Assembly: GCF_000190535.1 (NCBI RefSeq)
Contig: NC_015160.1
Span: forward strand, 3,720,001-3,784,000
Source of the DNA: Odoribacter splanchnicus DSM 20712
GTDB lineage: Bacteria; Bacteroidota; Bacteroidia; Bacteroidales; Marinifilaceae
Length of the DNA stretch: 64,000 bases
Direction of reading: 5' to 3'
Positions within the stretch are counted from its first letter, which is position 1; each line of letters opens with the position of its first letter. Below the pieces are notes generated by a model. The model was given only the letters and a program-made list of their open reading frames with translations. It had not been told where the DNA came from and ran no database searches. Both the position numbers and the translations under genes were made by a program. This document shows, one piece after another, positions 1-8,861 of this stretch.

Positions 1-1
1 A

Positions 2-976
2 CCGGTGATTATGTCCGTATTCCTGGGACAACAGCTCGATTCTATTCTGGACGAAATCGAACAGAAAGTGAGCAGTAAGAAGATGAGTCCTGATGAAAAG
101 ACCGAATTGAAGTTGAATGTCGGTAAAATTCCTGAAATCATGCGGGACAATACCGACCGCAACCGTACTTCTCCTTTTGCTTTTACCGGTAACCGTTTCG
201 AATTCAGAGCGGTAGGTGCTTCTGCCAATTGTGGTGCAGCGATGATCGTACTCAATACCGCTGTGGCTGAACAATTGATTGCTTTTAAGAAAGAAGCCGA
301 TGCATTGATCGATAGAGGGGTGAAAAAAGACGAAGCGATTTTTCAGGTCTTGAGAAAGTATATCATTGCTTGTAAAAAAATCCGTTTTGAAGGTAACGGA
401 TATAGTAAAGAATGGCAGGAAGAAGCTCAAAGGAGAGGGTTGTCGGTCGATAGTGATTGCGTGGGGGCGCTCAAAGCTTACTTGGCTCCGAAAGCCAGAA
501 AATTGTTCGTAGAGAACGGGATCTTTACCGAACGTGAACTGGAAGCCCGTTTTGAAATCAAGAACGAGATCTATCTGAAAAAACTACAGATCGAATCCCG
601 GGTATTGGGGGATCTGGCCTTGAATCATATTATCCCGACAGCGATTACTTATCAAAATACCCTGATCGAGAATGTGAAAGGGTTGAAAGAGATCCTGCCG
701 GATGTATATAATGAAGTGGGCGAAGTGCAGTTGAAAGCGATTAAAGAGATTTCTACCCATATCAAAGAGATCCGTACTTTGGTCGACGAAATGACCGAAG
801 CCCGTAAAGTGGCTAACAATTCTATTTCGAATGAAGTGGAAAGGGCTCAGGTTTATTCTGCTACGGTTTTACCGTATCTGGATAAAATCCGTTATCACAT
901 CGATAAGCTGGAACTACTCGTCGACGATGAGATCTGGCCCTTACCGAAATACCGGGAATTACTTTTCTTTAAATAG
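2..976 (+). CDS. glnN: Glutamine synthetase type III, C-terminal part (5' end outside window)
   Basis: This is the C-terminal ~324 residues of a type III glutamine synthetase, which makes glutamine from glutamate, ammonia and ATP in the cytoplasm. The frame is open to the first base of the window, so the start lies upstream; GSIII enzymes are usually a little over 700 residues. Family signs are the run NRTSPFAFTGNRFEFR followed closely by GASANCGAA, typical of the GSIII catalytic core, then the long helical C-terminal extension (rich in K, E and I) specific to this class. In-frame GTG and ATG codons at positions 5 and 11 are internal codons, not starts. A terminator follows at 1012. The next operon converges on this gene. 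Confidence 0.93.
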   Translation, partial: PVIMSVFLGQQLDSILDEIEQKVSSKKMSPDEKTELKLNVGKIPEIMRDNTDRNRTSPFAFTGNRFEFRAVGASANCGAAMIVLNTAVAEQLIAFKKEADALIDRGVKKDEAIFQVLRKYIIACKKIRFEGNGYSKEWQEEAQRRGLSVDSDCVGALKAYLAPKARKLFVENGIFTERELEARFEIKNEIYLKKLQIESRVLGDLALNHIIPTAITYQNTLIENVKGLKEILPDVYNEVGEVQLKAIKEISTHIKEIRTLVDEMTEARKVANNSISNEVERAQVYSATVLPYLDKIRYHIDKLELLVDDEIWPLPKYRELLFFK

Positions 977-980
977 GAAT

Positions 981-997
981 ATTCAGTAAATGTCCCT
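981..997 (+). repeat. 17-bp motif, copy 1 of 3
   Basis: The sequence ATTCAGTAAATGTCCCT lies five bases after the glutamine synthetase stop codon. A version with three mismatches, ATTTACTGAATGTCCCT, forms the right end of both 74-bp direct repeats (1177-1193 and 24176-24192). The first 11 bases here are the exact reverse complement of the first 11 bases in the other two copies, while the last six (GTCCCT) keep the same orientation. Function unknown. Confidence 0.45.
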
Positions 998-1011
998 ATA
1001 AAATACAATGG

Positions 1012-1056
1012 CATATGAAGATGCCCCAGTATAATCACTTCATATGTCATTTTTAT
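1012..1056 (+). terminator. Intrinsic terminator after glnN
   Basis: A 9-bp perfect stem, CATATGAAG at 1012-1020 pairing with CTTCATATG at 1038-1046, is followed by a T-rich stretch. It lies 36 bp after the glutamine synthetase stop codon. Confidence 0.7.
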
Positions 1057-1119
1057 TGTCATTTTTCTGTATTTTCCCATATACTCTTATAGGCAGGACA
1101 TGACGTTCCGGAAGAAGTC

Positions 1120-1193
1120 AAAAAGCCAACTAATTCGCAATATTTTATGTAGGAATTAGTTGGCTGATTTTATAGTATTTACTGAATGTCCCT
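1120..1193. repeat. 74-bp direct repeat, left copy, with 13-bp stem-loop
   Basis: This 74-bp sequence recurs at 24119-24192 in the same orientation with only two differences. It contains a 13-bp stem, AGCCAACTAATTC with GAATTAGTTGGCT. Read on the minus strand the stem is followed by TTTTTG and lies just after the stop of the last MutS-like gene, so this copy also serves as a good terminator for the minus-strand operon. Together the two copies bracket about 23 kb of accessory DNA. Confidence 0.8.
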
Positions 1194-1195
1194 TA

Positions 1196-2539
1196 TTAAC
1201 CAATCTTTCTACTTCCTTCCCTGATAATATCAACGATATGCTCGTTAGTGATAATCTGCATTCCGTGACGGTCTGCAGTAATTCCGTCTGTCAGGCGGTA
1301 AGTGTACCTCGGAATTCTTCCTTCCATAACAGTCGGCAGATAAGCAAATTTGAAATGCGGACACTTCTCATGCAATGTCTGACCGGCTTCCAAAATATGG
1401 GTAGAAATAATGAATGAACAATTCTGATGAATTGAAAAAGCCTCTATGACGGCGACAGTGGCATCATAAGCATCTTTTACATTCGTACCTTTAAATAACT
1501 CATCTAATATAATTACCATATTTTTACCAGCAGCAACTTCACTGGCAACGAATTTCACACGCAATACTTCAGCATAGAAATGGCTATATCCCATATTTAA
1601 ATTATCCGATACATTTATAGAAGTATATAAACCATCCTGTACCGTAAATTCCATCTTTTCAGCAGCCACAGGGAAACCCATATGTGCCATATACACAGCA
1701 ACTCCAAAGGACTTCATAAATGTAGACTTACCGGCCATATTTGCACCGGTTAAAAAAAGCACATTTTGATTATGGCTGATACAAATACTGTTAGCAACAG
1801 CATTGCGTACCTGCGGATGGAAAACATTCACCAAATCAATGCGATTATCCGTTGTTGACGATGGATATGCCACAGCTCGAGAAAATCCTCTCTGAGCCGC
1901 AACAGCAGCACCGGTCATATAAACATCCAATTCATATATAATATTCATCAGACGCCTTAAATTCTCATAACCACGCGCACGCAAACAATAATCATAATAC
2001 ACCAAACGGCGGAAAGGGAACTGCTCCACACCTTTCAATTTCTTCAGTCTTTCCCACTCTTTGCTATGCAGCATCGTCATCACCTCCGAGATTGTTGCAC
2101 TATAAGCACCATTGCCCTCATCCAATCCGGCATAAAAAGACTCCACTTTATCCAGCAACTGAATAGAGGCAACCACACCTGCACCAATCAACTCATAAGC
2201 TTGATCGGCAGCAATACACTGCATCAACTTACGTTTACCGTTATTCAAATAACTGACAGCCCTCTTGGAATGTGCAGGAGTACTCAGATAATACTCCACA
2301 GCATCCAAAAGTTTTCTATCAAAAGGAAATTCCAGATTTTTCTGCTGAAAATATTCAAATACAGCACTTCTTTTATTAATGGCATCAGCATCAGAAAGAG
2401 GGTTACGAAACATCTGTTCCAACACCATCTCACCACCCTGCGTATGAGTGCGGCTAAACACATTATAAATAGAATTGCTCCTATATTTCCCTAGAAGATT
2501 CAAATCATCCAAGGTCTGTTTGTCTACTGTAAAACTCAT
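1196..2539 (-). CDS. MutS-like ATPase without mismatch-recognition domains (second of a pair)
   Basis: A 447-residue cytoplasmic protein of the MutS/ABC-type ATPase family. It begins directly in a MutS domain III-like helical lever (about residues 10-250) and continues into the MutS ATPase domain: Walker A TGANMAGKST at 264-273, Walker B/D-loop region IILDELFKGTN at about 343-353, and a switch histidine in the STH motif near 382. The N-terminal mismatch-binding and connector domains of true MutS (about 800-900 residues) are absent, as are the nuclease domains of MutS2. Its start overlaps the stop of the upstream paralogue by 4 bases (2536-2539), implying translational coupling. It is the last gene of the operon and is followed by the stem-loop at 1120. 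A role in DNA repair is not supported; its actual job is unknown. Confidence 0.85.
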   Translation of the reverse strand: MSFTVDKQTLDDLNLLGKYRSNSIYNVFSRTHTQGGEMVLEQMFRNPLSDADAINKRSAVFEYFQQKNLEFPFDRKLLDAVEYYLSTPAHSKRAVSYLNNGKRKLMQCIAADQAYELIGAGVVASIQLLDKVESFYAGLDEGNGAYSATISEVMTMLHSKEWERLKKLKGVEQFPFRRLVYYDYCLRARGYENLRRLMNIIYELDVYMTGAAVAAQRGFSRAVAYPSSTTDNRIDLVNVFHPQVRNAVANSICISHNQNVLFLTGANMAGKSTFMKSFGVAVYMAHMGFPVAAEKMEFTVQDGLYTSINVSDNLNMGYSHFYAEVLRVKFVASEVAAGKNMVIILDELFKGTNVKDAYDATVAVIEAFSIHQNCSFIISTHILEAGQTLHEKCPHFKFAYLPTVMEGRIPRYTYRLTDGITADRHGMQIITNEHIVDIIREGSRKIG

Positions 2540-3861
2540 GATTTCTGCGTCAAAATATCAATAATATGTTCATTACGCACGATCATCATACCATGCCTGT
2601 CATTGGTAATACCCGGTTTTAAAGAATACGTATAAGTCGGGCGTCCATCTTTCATTACCGTCGGAAGATATACATAAGAGATATTGTCACACCGCTTCTT
2701 CAAATCCTCTCCGGCCTCGATAATGTGTGTCGATATCATAAATATACAATTCTTTTTTTCTGCAAAAGCCTCCATAACGGCAAGCGTTGCCTCATGTGCA
2801 TCCTTCACATTGGTACCTCGGAACAACTCATCAAAAACTATTACGAGATTTCCGATACGTCCCACCTGTTCTGCCACCTTCTTCAAACGCTGCACTTCCG
2901 CATAAAAATGGCTATAACCAAGCATCATATTATCAGGAAGGTTAATGGTCGTATACATACCGTTTTGCACGCTGAAACGCATTTTCTTTACCGGTAGCGG
3001 GAATCCCATATGGGCCAAATACACCACAATACCGAATGTCTTCATAAAAGTAGACTTACCTGCCATATTCGCACCGGTCAGGAACACTACATTATGCTCG
3101 GCATCTGCCTGAATCGAATTAGGGATTGCATTCTCTATCAAGGGATGAAACATACCCTCGATTTCAAGAATATTACCTCCCAGAGGCAATGCCTCGGCAA
3201 ATACAAATCCTCGTTCTCTTGCAACCTCTGCAATAGAGATATATGCATCAATTTGATAAAGGTAACGAAGGATTTTCAGTATCAACTCATACCCCTCATA
3301 CCTCAATAGATTATCATACTTCGATGTCCTGGCATACGACAATTTTGTCTTGCCATTCTCTTCTGGAGTCCAAGCTAACTGAGGAGCTGCCACCAACTGC
3401 GCCAACTCCTTGCATTCTTGAGCATAGGGATTATTCTCACCTTCTACCTGAGCAAGAAAACCTCTGACTGTATTTATCAAATTAATACCGGCCAATACAC
3501 CTTTCAGCACTTGCTCAAATTCCATATCGCCTCCGACACATCTCTTCATTCTCCGCTGCAAGGTATTATCTTCCGGCATCAATCGGGAACGTTCATCACG
3601 ATTTGCCAAATATCCTTCCAATGCATCAAACCACTCATTCTGGAAATCAAAACGTACATTCTTATCCATAAAATAACGGATTACAGTACTTCTATGATTT
3701 ATTCTTTCCGCATCAGAGAGAGGATAATGGAACATCTCTTCCAACAATTGTGCGCCTCCTCGGGTACGGGTGCTGTTAAACACCCCGTACACCGAATTAC
3801 CGCGGACCTTACCAAAGATATTCAGGTCGTTAATTGTTTGTCTATCTATAATAAAAGCCAT
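2536..3861 (-). CDS. MutS-like ATPase without mismatch-recognition domains (first of a pair)
   Basis: A 441-residue paralogue of the next gene, with the same layout: domain III-like lever, then the MutS ATPase core with Walker A TGANMAGKST at 262-271, Walker B IVFDELFRGTN, and STH switch motif. The start at 3861 (MAFIIDRQ) was chosen because it aligns with the start of the paralogue (MSFTVDKQ) and lies 20 bp after the stop of the permease gene; a longer reading from 3948 would overlap that gene. Family knowledge: short MutS-like proteins with this core occur widely in Bacteroidetes without proven function. Here both are fused by position to an ABC transport operon, so they may hetero- or homodimerise and use ATP to act on a protein or transport partner. 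That role is inference. Confidence 0.85.
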   Translation of the reverse strand: MAFIIDRQTINDLNIFGKVRGNSVYGVFNSTRTRGGAQLLEEMFHYPLSDAERINHRSTVIRYFMDKNVRFDFQNEWFDALEGYLANRDERSRLMPEDNTLQRRMKRCVGGDMEFEQVLKGVLAGINLINTVRGFLAQVEGENNPYAQECKELAQLVAAPQLAWTPEENGKTKLSYARTSKYDNLLRYEGYELILKILRYLYQIDAYISIAEVARERGFVFAEALPLGGNILEIEGMFHPLIENAIPNSIQADAEHNVVFLTGANMAGKSTFMKTFGIVVYLAHMGFPLPVKKMRFSVQNGMYTTINLPDNMMLGYSHFYAEVQRLKKVAEQVGRIGNLVIVFDELFRGTNVKDAHEATLAVMEAFAEKKNCIFMISTHIIEAGEDLKKRCDNISYVYLPTVMKDGRPTYTYSLKPGITNDRHGMMIVRNEHIIDILTQKS

Positions 3862-3881
3862 AATGTCTATTTTAGATTTTA

Positions 3882-6170
3882 CTATCTGCCTCGCCGTCTC
3901 AACCAGATAAACAGGGCAAGTAAAAGAAGGAAACAAGGCAATATCCACACAAACATTGCGCTAAGTATAGAAGCAGATCTCTCATTGAGGAACACTTCAT
4001 TATCAGGAGCCTGCGGACGACGGATGTCAATAGGTACTTCTCCGTCAGACAGCCAATGGAATCCACCGGCAATCAGATAATAATTAAAGGCACTGACTCC
4101 CGGACGGGTTTTCAACAATTCACCGTTGCTTACACAATCTGCATCACCGATAATCAATATCTTCTGCTCTCTATCACCCTTCTTGCGAGACAAAGCCAAG
4201 GCTGTCGGATAGGATTTCTCCACCTCCCCGGCTTCTGCATTCAACGCAACCTTGCCGTCCACAAAATCCACTGTTTCCAATTCATTCCAGCTTCCGGACT
4301 CCGGACTCATCAATAAAGGCGTAACTTCAAAGCCCTTATCTTCTGTATATTCCAAGCCGACAGCATTAGGCATCATAATACCATACCCGTTAATTCCCAA
4401 TTGATGGAACCAATAACTAAGTTTCTGTGCTCCTTCTGTCGGACGGGTCAATACCAAGTCTGCATCATATTCCACTGTTGGACAAACTATACATCCCGGC
4501 ATAAAACGTACACCCAACGATGCAATCAAAGGATTCATCACCTCCTGACGCTTCGGCTCGCCAATAACCACCAGATTGCCTCCACGTGCGATATACTCGT
4601 CAAAATATTGCTGTTCTTGCTCGTTCAAAGCCTCTTTCATCTCTGCTACAACCAGAATATTGATGTCTTCAGGTATGCCTTTTTCCAAAGTCACTTCGGC
4701 AAAATCAAATCCTTGATTTATCAATGCATAACGGAAATTATTAGCGTGAGTAAACATACTGTACGCACGTTCGCCGACATTATCTACTGCACGTTCGCCA
4801 TGTCCCTGCAGGAAACCGACTTTAGGGAGGTCCATAACAAGTCGTTTCAACGCAGCAGAAATTTCCGCTTCAGTCGGGAAAATCATATTGTCATCAAAAA
4901 TACGCAAGAATGTTTTTTTACCGTTGTATTCCAACTCGCGCACCAATCTGTTATGCTCGCCGGACAAGTCTATCTTCGCTTTTATCTGCTCGGGAGTCAA
5001 AAACATTTTAGGATTCAGATCATTGATTTTCATCATTTTCTTGGCTTGCTCTTCCATCGTCAGGTTACCCTCTTCCTGATAGGCAGGAACGCTCGGAGTA
5101 TCATAATAGTACACATACTCCATTTCCATGTCAGGTTTGAAACGAACATACTGCTCAAAAAGCTTCAAATCCTCATTCACACGTGCCGGCAGACCAACCC
5201 AGAAATACTTGTCCAACAAATTGACATAAGTTGTCATTTTAAGCTTGCCATCCATTTGTCCGATTATCTTCTGGCTATTAGGAGTCAACGTATTCAGTTT
5301 TGTAGCGGTTGCATCATAATAGCTTTTGAAAGCCGGACGCGAAGTGACATATCCAAGAAGCAATACAATAGCCCAAACACCCAAATATTTTCCCCAGGTA
5401 ACAGTCCATTTGCTCTTTTGTCTTCTGGACTGCAGACGAATGATTGCCATTGCCAAAAACAGGGCTATCACCAAAAAGAAATAAATAACATTTGCACTGC
5501 AGACCATTCCTGACAAAAACTCCCGAGAACGCCCGGGCATAGCCAACCAATAAGTCAAGTCGCGCACGAATTCGATATCCTGCCACCATCCCTGTACATA
5601 GGTAAGCAACGACAATACAGCCAGCGTACCGACAGCAGCCACCACCTGATAGGAGGTCAAACTTGACATCAACAAACCGATAGCTGCATAAGCACATATC
5701 AAAAAGTAGATACCCAACAAACCGGTCAGAACCTGAGGATAATCAAAATTCTTGATGATAATAGCACCGATGATAACATAAAGCACCAGAATTCCCACTA
5801 ATACAAGGGCGTAAATCAACATGGATAGATATTTTCCCAAGATAATCTGTACATTAGTTACCGGAGAAGAATATAACAACTTAATAGAACCGCTTCCCAA
5901 TTCACGGCTCATCAAATTCATTGTCAACAATGGAATATATAAATAAAGATACCCCTGTACAACAGTCAACACACCATCCCAGCCCCCGAAGAATCTGGAA
6001 GTCCCGTTTGTCACTCCATATCCCATTTCTCGTCCCTTCATCACACCGTCCACCAGACCGGCAAAGTCCATACCTGTCTGAAAGGTGTATAAAATCAAAA
6101 TCAACCATGCAATAGGCGAAAAGAAAAGCGATTGCAATTCTGCTTTTGCAATTTTATAAATAATCTTCAT
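3882..6170 (-). CDS. ABC-2 permease fused to GldG-like extracytoplasmic domain
   Basis: A 762-residue inner-membrane protein. The first ~240 residues are an ABC-2 type permease with about six membrane segments (for example 15-35, 60-85, 110-140, 145-170, 175-195 and 220-245) and the conserved SRELGSGSIKLLYSSPV-type cytoplasmic loop. A further membrane segment near 262-280 is followed by a large soluble region of about 440 residues resembling GldG-type substrate-binding-like proteins, and a final membrane helix before the basic end LRRRGR. This is a GldF-GldG fusion; in flavobacteria GldA, GldF and GldG form the gliding-associated ABC complex. Gliding itself is not implied here. The ATPase gene sits 23 bp upstream and is the obvious partner. 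Substrate unknown. Confidence 0.85.
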   Translation of the reverse strand: MKIIYKIAKAELQSLFFSPIAWLILILYTFQTGMDFAGLVDGVMKGREMGYGVTNGTSRFFGGWDGVLTVVQGYLYLYIPLLTMNLMSRELGSGSIKLLYSSPVTNVQIILGKYLSMLIYALVLVGILVLYVIIGAIIIKNFDYPQVLTGLLGIYFLICAYAAIGLLMSSLTSYQVVAAVGTLAVLSLLTYVQGWWQDIEFVRDLTYWLAMPGRSREFLSGMVCSANVIYFFLVIALFLAMAIIRLQSRRQKSKWTVTWGKYLGVWAIVLLLGYVTSRPAFKSYYDATATKLNTLTPNSQKIIGQMDGKLKMTTYVNLLDKYFWVGLPARVNEDLKLFEQYVRFKPDMEMEYVYYYDTPSVPAYQEEGNLTMEEQAKKMMKINDLNPKMFLTPEQIKAKIDLSGEHNRLVRELEYNGKKTFLRIFDDNMIFPTEAEISAALKRLVMDLPKVGFLQGHGERAVDNVGERAYSMFTHANNFRYALINQGFDFAEVTLEKGIPEDINILVVAEMKEALNEQEQQYFDEYIARGGNLVVIGEPKRQEVMNPLIASLGVRFMPGCIVCPTVEYDADLVLTRPTEGAQKLSYWFHQLGINGYGIMMPNAVGLEYTEDKGFEVTPLLMSPESGSWNELETVDFVDGKVALNAEAGEVEKSYPTALALSRKKGDREQKILIIGDADCVSNGELLKTRPGVSAFNYYLIAGGFHWLSDGEVPIDIRRPQAPDNEVFLNERSASILSAMFVWILPCFLLLLALFIWLRRRGR

Positions 6171-6193
6171 GATAATCTGTATAGAATAATTTA

Positions 6194-7114
6194 TTATTTT
6201 CTTGACAATTCAGCAAAAATATCATTCATTGAACTCTTTTCTTGCCTCAACTCAGTCAATCCCCAACATCTGGCGGAGCTGGCTTCCACTAATCGTTCTG
6301 TCACCTCCTGAAAGTCTTTGTATTTAATTCGATAATTGGGTCCTCCCAGTTCCTCGACATCCAACACTCCCGGCACTCTCTTTAAATCCTCTATCGCCGG
6401 CATGGCCATCAGCGAAACGAACAGAGAATCCGGCACAATATAGTTGTCAAATTCCTCCACGGTTCCGGCAAAGACCAAACGACCTTGCTCAATCATGCGG
6501 ATATGGTCGCAAACAGCCTGCACTTCCGAAAGGATATGTGTAGAAATAAGCACAGTATGCTCCTCTGCAATCTCTTTGATTAAATGGCGCACATCCAGAA
6601 TCTGATTCGGGTCGAGCCCATTGGTCGGCTCATCCAACACCACAAAGTCCGGATTATGTATAATAGCCTGGGCAATACCCACTCTCTGTTGATATCCCCC
6701 GGAAAGATTTCTAAGCAGACGCTTGCTGAAATGACTGATACCGCAACGTTCCAGCACTTTCTTCACAGCTTGAGGAATTTCTCTATCCGGGATATAACGC
6801 AAAGCGGCACAATATTCCAGATATTCTGTCACCGTCAAATCCATATGCAAGGGGGGATTCTGCGGCAGAAAGCCGATGTGTCTTTTAGCCTCCACCGGAT
6901 TTTTACTCATACTGATACCCTTGATATAAACATCCCCTTCCGACTGCCGTAACACACCACACATAATGTTCATCGTTGTGGATTTCCCGGCTCCGTTGGA
7001 GCCGAGTAATCCATATATTCCATGCTTGGGAACTTCAAAATTGATATCACGAATAGCCCACTGTACACTATAACGGTGTGAAAGATGGTCTACTTTTACT
7101 ATTGTCTCTTCCAT
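6194..7114 (-). CDS. ABC transporter ATP-binding protein (GldA/CcmA-like)
   Basis: A 306-residue ABC ATPase that should energise the membrane permeases of this operon. Visible motifs are Walker A GSNGAGKST at 38-46, Q-loop in FLPQNPP near 83, signature LSGGYQQ at 137-143, Walker B VVLDEPTNGLD at about 158-168, and the switch histidine in STH near 193. The C-terminal ~80 residues form the extra domain seen in GldA- and multidrug-export-type ATPases. It is the only ATPase of transporter type in the block, yet the operon carries three permease-type proteins (this neighbour fusion and the two ~1100-residue proteins), so it may serve all of them. It lies 53 bp after the PKD-like lipoprotein gene. 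Confidence 0.92.
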   Translation of the reverse strand: MEETIVKVDHLSHRYSVQWAIRDINFEVPKHGIYGLLGSNGAGKSTTMNIMCGVLRQSEGDVYIKGISMSKNPVEAKRHIGFLPQNPPLHMDLTVTEYLEYCAALRYIPDREIPQAVKKVLERCGISHFSKRLLRNLSGGYQQRVGIAQAIIHNPDFVVLDEPTNGLDPNQILDVRHLIKEIAEEHTVLISTHILSEVQAVCDHIRMIEQGRLVFAGTVEEFDNYIVPDSLFVSLMAMPAIEDLKRVPGVLDVEELGGPNYRIKYKDFQEVTERLVEASSARCWGLTELRQEKSSMNDIFAELSRK

Positions 7115-7167
7115 TGATATTATAACTTTATATTTTTTAGCTCTACTAATTCATACACACTCCATTA

Positions 7168-8841
7168 TCAATACCAGTCGTGACTAGTTGTATGCCATCC
7201 TATCTGTTTGATAGAAGCCACCTTGCCACCGACATTCTTCTCAAAAAGCAGTACAGGAGAATTTATGTTTCTGATATCATAAGCCTGGATAGTTCCATCC
7301 TCACAACCTATCCACAATTGATCCAAGTCAAAAAAGGCATAAGCCAATGAGGTGATTTTAGAAGGAATGGTAGCATTGAATTTTAAGAATCTTACAGATG
7401 TATCCATCCAATCTGCCGCACGTTGAACAAAATACAATTCATTACCTACAGAATAAAAATCACGGTATTTTGCATCCTCTGCATAAGTGGAACTACGATA
7501 AGTAGAACTAACCAAAAATACAGAAGAGGCATCCAATTTCACCGGCAACCGAAACCAACGCTCAAATCCATTAAACTGAAAGGAAGCGCTACGATTATCA
7601 AATCCAAAATCCCCTACCAACGTGGCCGGATAATTAGGATCATTATAATACGCTGTAAACAACAATGTTGTTCCCTCATAAAAGAATGGAATATGATGCT
7701 TCTGCGAAAGATAAAGCATCTCTGTTCCTTCTGCAAATTCAGAAACAGGCACAGTTTGATGCCTCTTCAAAGGTATTACCCTTGTTTTATATACAGAAGT
7801 TTTGTTATACATATCTTCTCCCACATCCTCTCTCCAGGTTGTAGCCATTACAATTCTACGATTCTTGGCATCATAACAAGGGATATTCTGTCCATAAGTA
7901 GAGTGCCCTAACACTGTAATCTTATAACCATTGGTATCAATATAGTAAGGTTCTGTAAGATATTTTCCCACCAAATAGTTGGCAGATCTCATTCGTGTAA
8001 ACAAACGTCCGTCTTCAGTCACGATAAAGGATGCTGCACCTTCTCCAAAGCTGGGACTGCTGGGAGCCTTTTCCCTCATGGCTGCAATTTTAAAATCAGC
8101 AGGAGCTCCATCCAAAAACTGATCTTTCACTTCGTCCACCTTCGTCATAGTCTGCACATTAACCTCATACGCCACCTGATCGGTCAGTATCACACAAGCA
8201 CCACTGGCGCTGACATCGCGGGATGTTTCCATGACCAAATCCTTTGGTTTTCCGGGTATATCGTGTCCATTAATGGTGGCATAGACATCTTCCTTCAATT
8301 TATAGTTAACCGTTTTTTTACCATTTTCCAAAACAGTACGCGGGCTGATTACAGAAACTTTTGACTTATCGCCATTTTCTGACAATATGAACCAATCGTC
8401 CGGAGCGAATGGAGGATAGAAATACACAAACAGTCGGGCAGGGAACGTAATTCCGGTCTTTTTTTCAATCACGCTGAAAGTTCCCCACTCTCCCACATCG
8501 TTACTATAGCGAGTCAAACCTATCTTTTTCACAACCTCGTCCGTAGGCATATCAAAATCCAACTCCTCGCTGATTACCACTCCTTTGATTTTCCATTCAT
8601 AACGCACCTCTTCTGCACGCATTGCCGAATCTGTTTCCCACGTGAACATTTGACTGCCCCTGAACTTCATGACTTCACCATCTCCCGCATAACCAAACAT
8701 ACGTTTAGGAGAACTTGTATTAAAATTATCAGACCATAACGGAGGATTTATCTCCTCATACGAATAGTTACCTTCGTCCTCAAAACATCCGGTCAACAGA
8801 CCGAATAAAAACAATATAATATATAATCTTATCGATTTCAT
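7168..8841 (-). CDS. PKD-like surface lipoprotein
   Basis: A 557-residue predicted lipoprotein: a hydrophobic signal with lipobox LTGC (Cys at about residue 19) followed by an acidic stretch DEGNYSYEEI, typical of PKD-like family lipoproteins that accompany SusC/SusD pairs in Bacteroidales. Residues ~30-125 look like a PKD-type beta domain; the rest reads as repeated beta strands, possibly a propeller, with no catalytic motif that I can recognise. The usual partners susC, susD and a DUF4843-like gene are immediately upstream in the expected order, with a 20-bp gap. It probably binds the substrate of the SusCD pore at the cell surface. Family assignment is by pattern and context; the ligand is unknown. 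Confidence 0.75.
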   Translation of the reverse strand: MKSIRLYIILFLFGLLTGCFEDEGNYSYEEINPPLWSDNFNTSSPKRMFGYAGDGEVMKFRGSQMFTWETDSAMRAEEVRYEWKIKGVVISEELDFDMPTDEVVKKIGLTRYSNDVGEWGTFSVIEKKTGITFPARLFVYFYPPFAPDDWFILSENGDKSKVSVISPRTVLENGKKTVNYKLKEDVYATINGHDIPGKPKDLVMETSRDVSASGACVILTDQVAYEVNVQTMTKVDEVKDQFLDGAPADFKIAAMREKAPSSPSFGEGAASFIVTEDGRLFTRMRSANYLVGKYLTEPYYIDTNGYKITVLGHSTYGQNIPCYDAKNRRIVMATTWREDVGEDMYNKTSVYKTRVIPLKRHQTVPVSEFAEGTEMLYLSQKHHIPFFYEGTTLLFTAYYNDPNYPATLVGDFGFDNRSASFQFNGFERWFRLPVKLDASSVFLVSSTYRSSTYAEDAKYRDFYSVGNELYFVQRAADWMDTSVRFLKFNATIPSKITSLAYAFFDLDQLWIGCEDGTIQAYDIRNINSPVLLFEKNVGGKVASIKQIGWHTTSHDWY

Positions 8842-8861
8842 GACATCAACTTATTATTAGA

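Noticed and set aside
1196-3861. Annotation of the two MutS-like genes as DNA mismatch repair MutS
   Set aside because: The mismatch-binding and connector domains are absent, and the operon context is transport, so a repair name would mislead.
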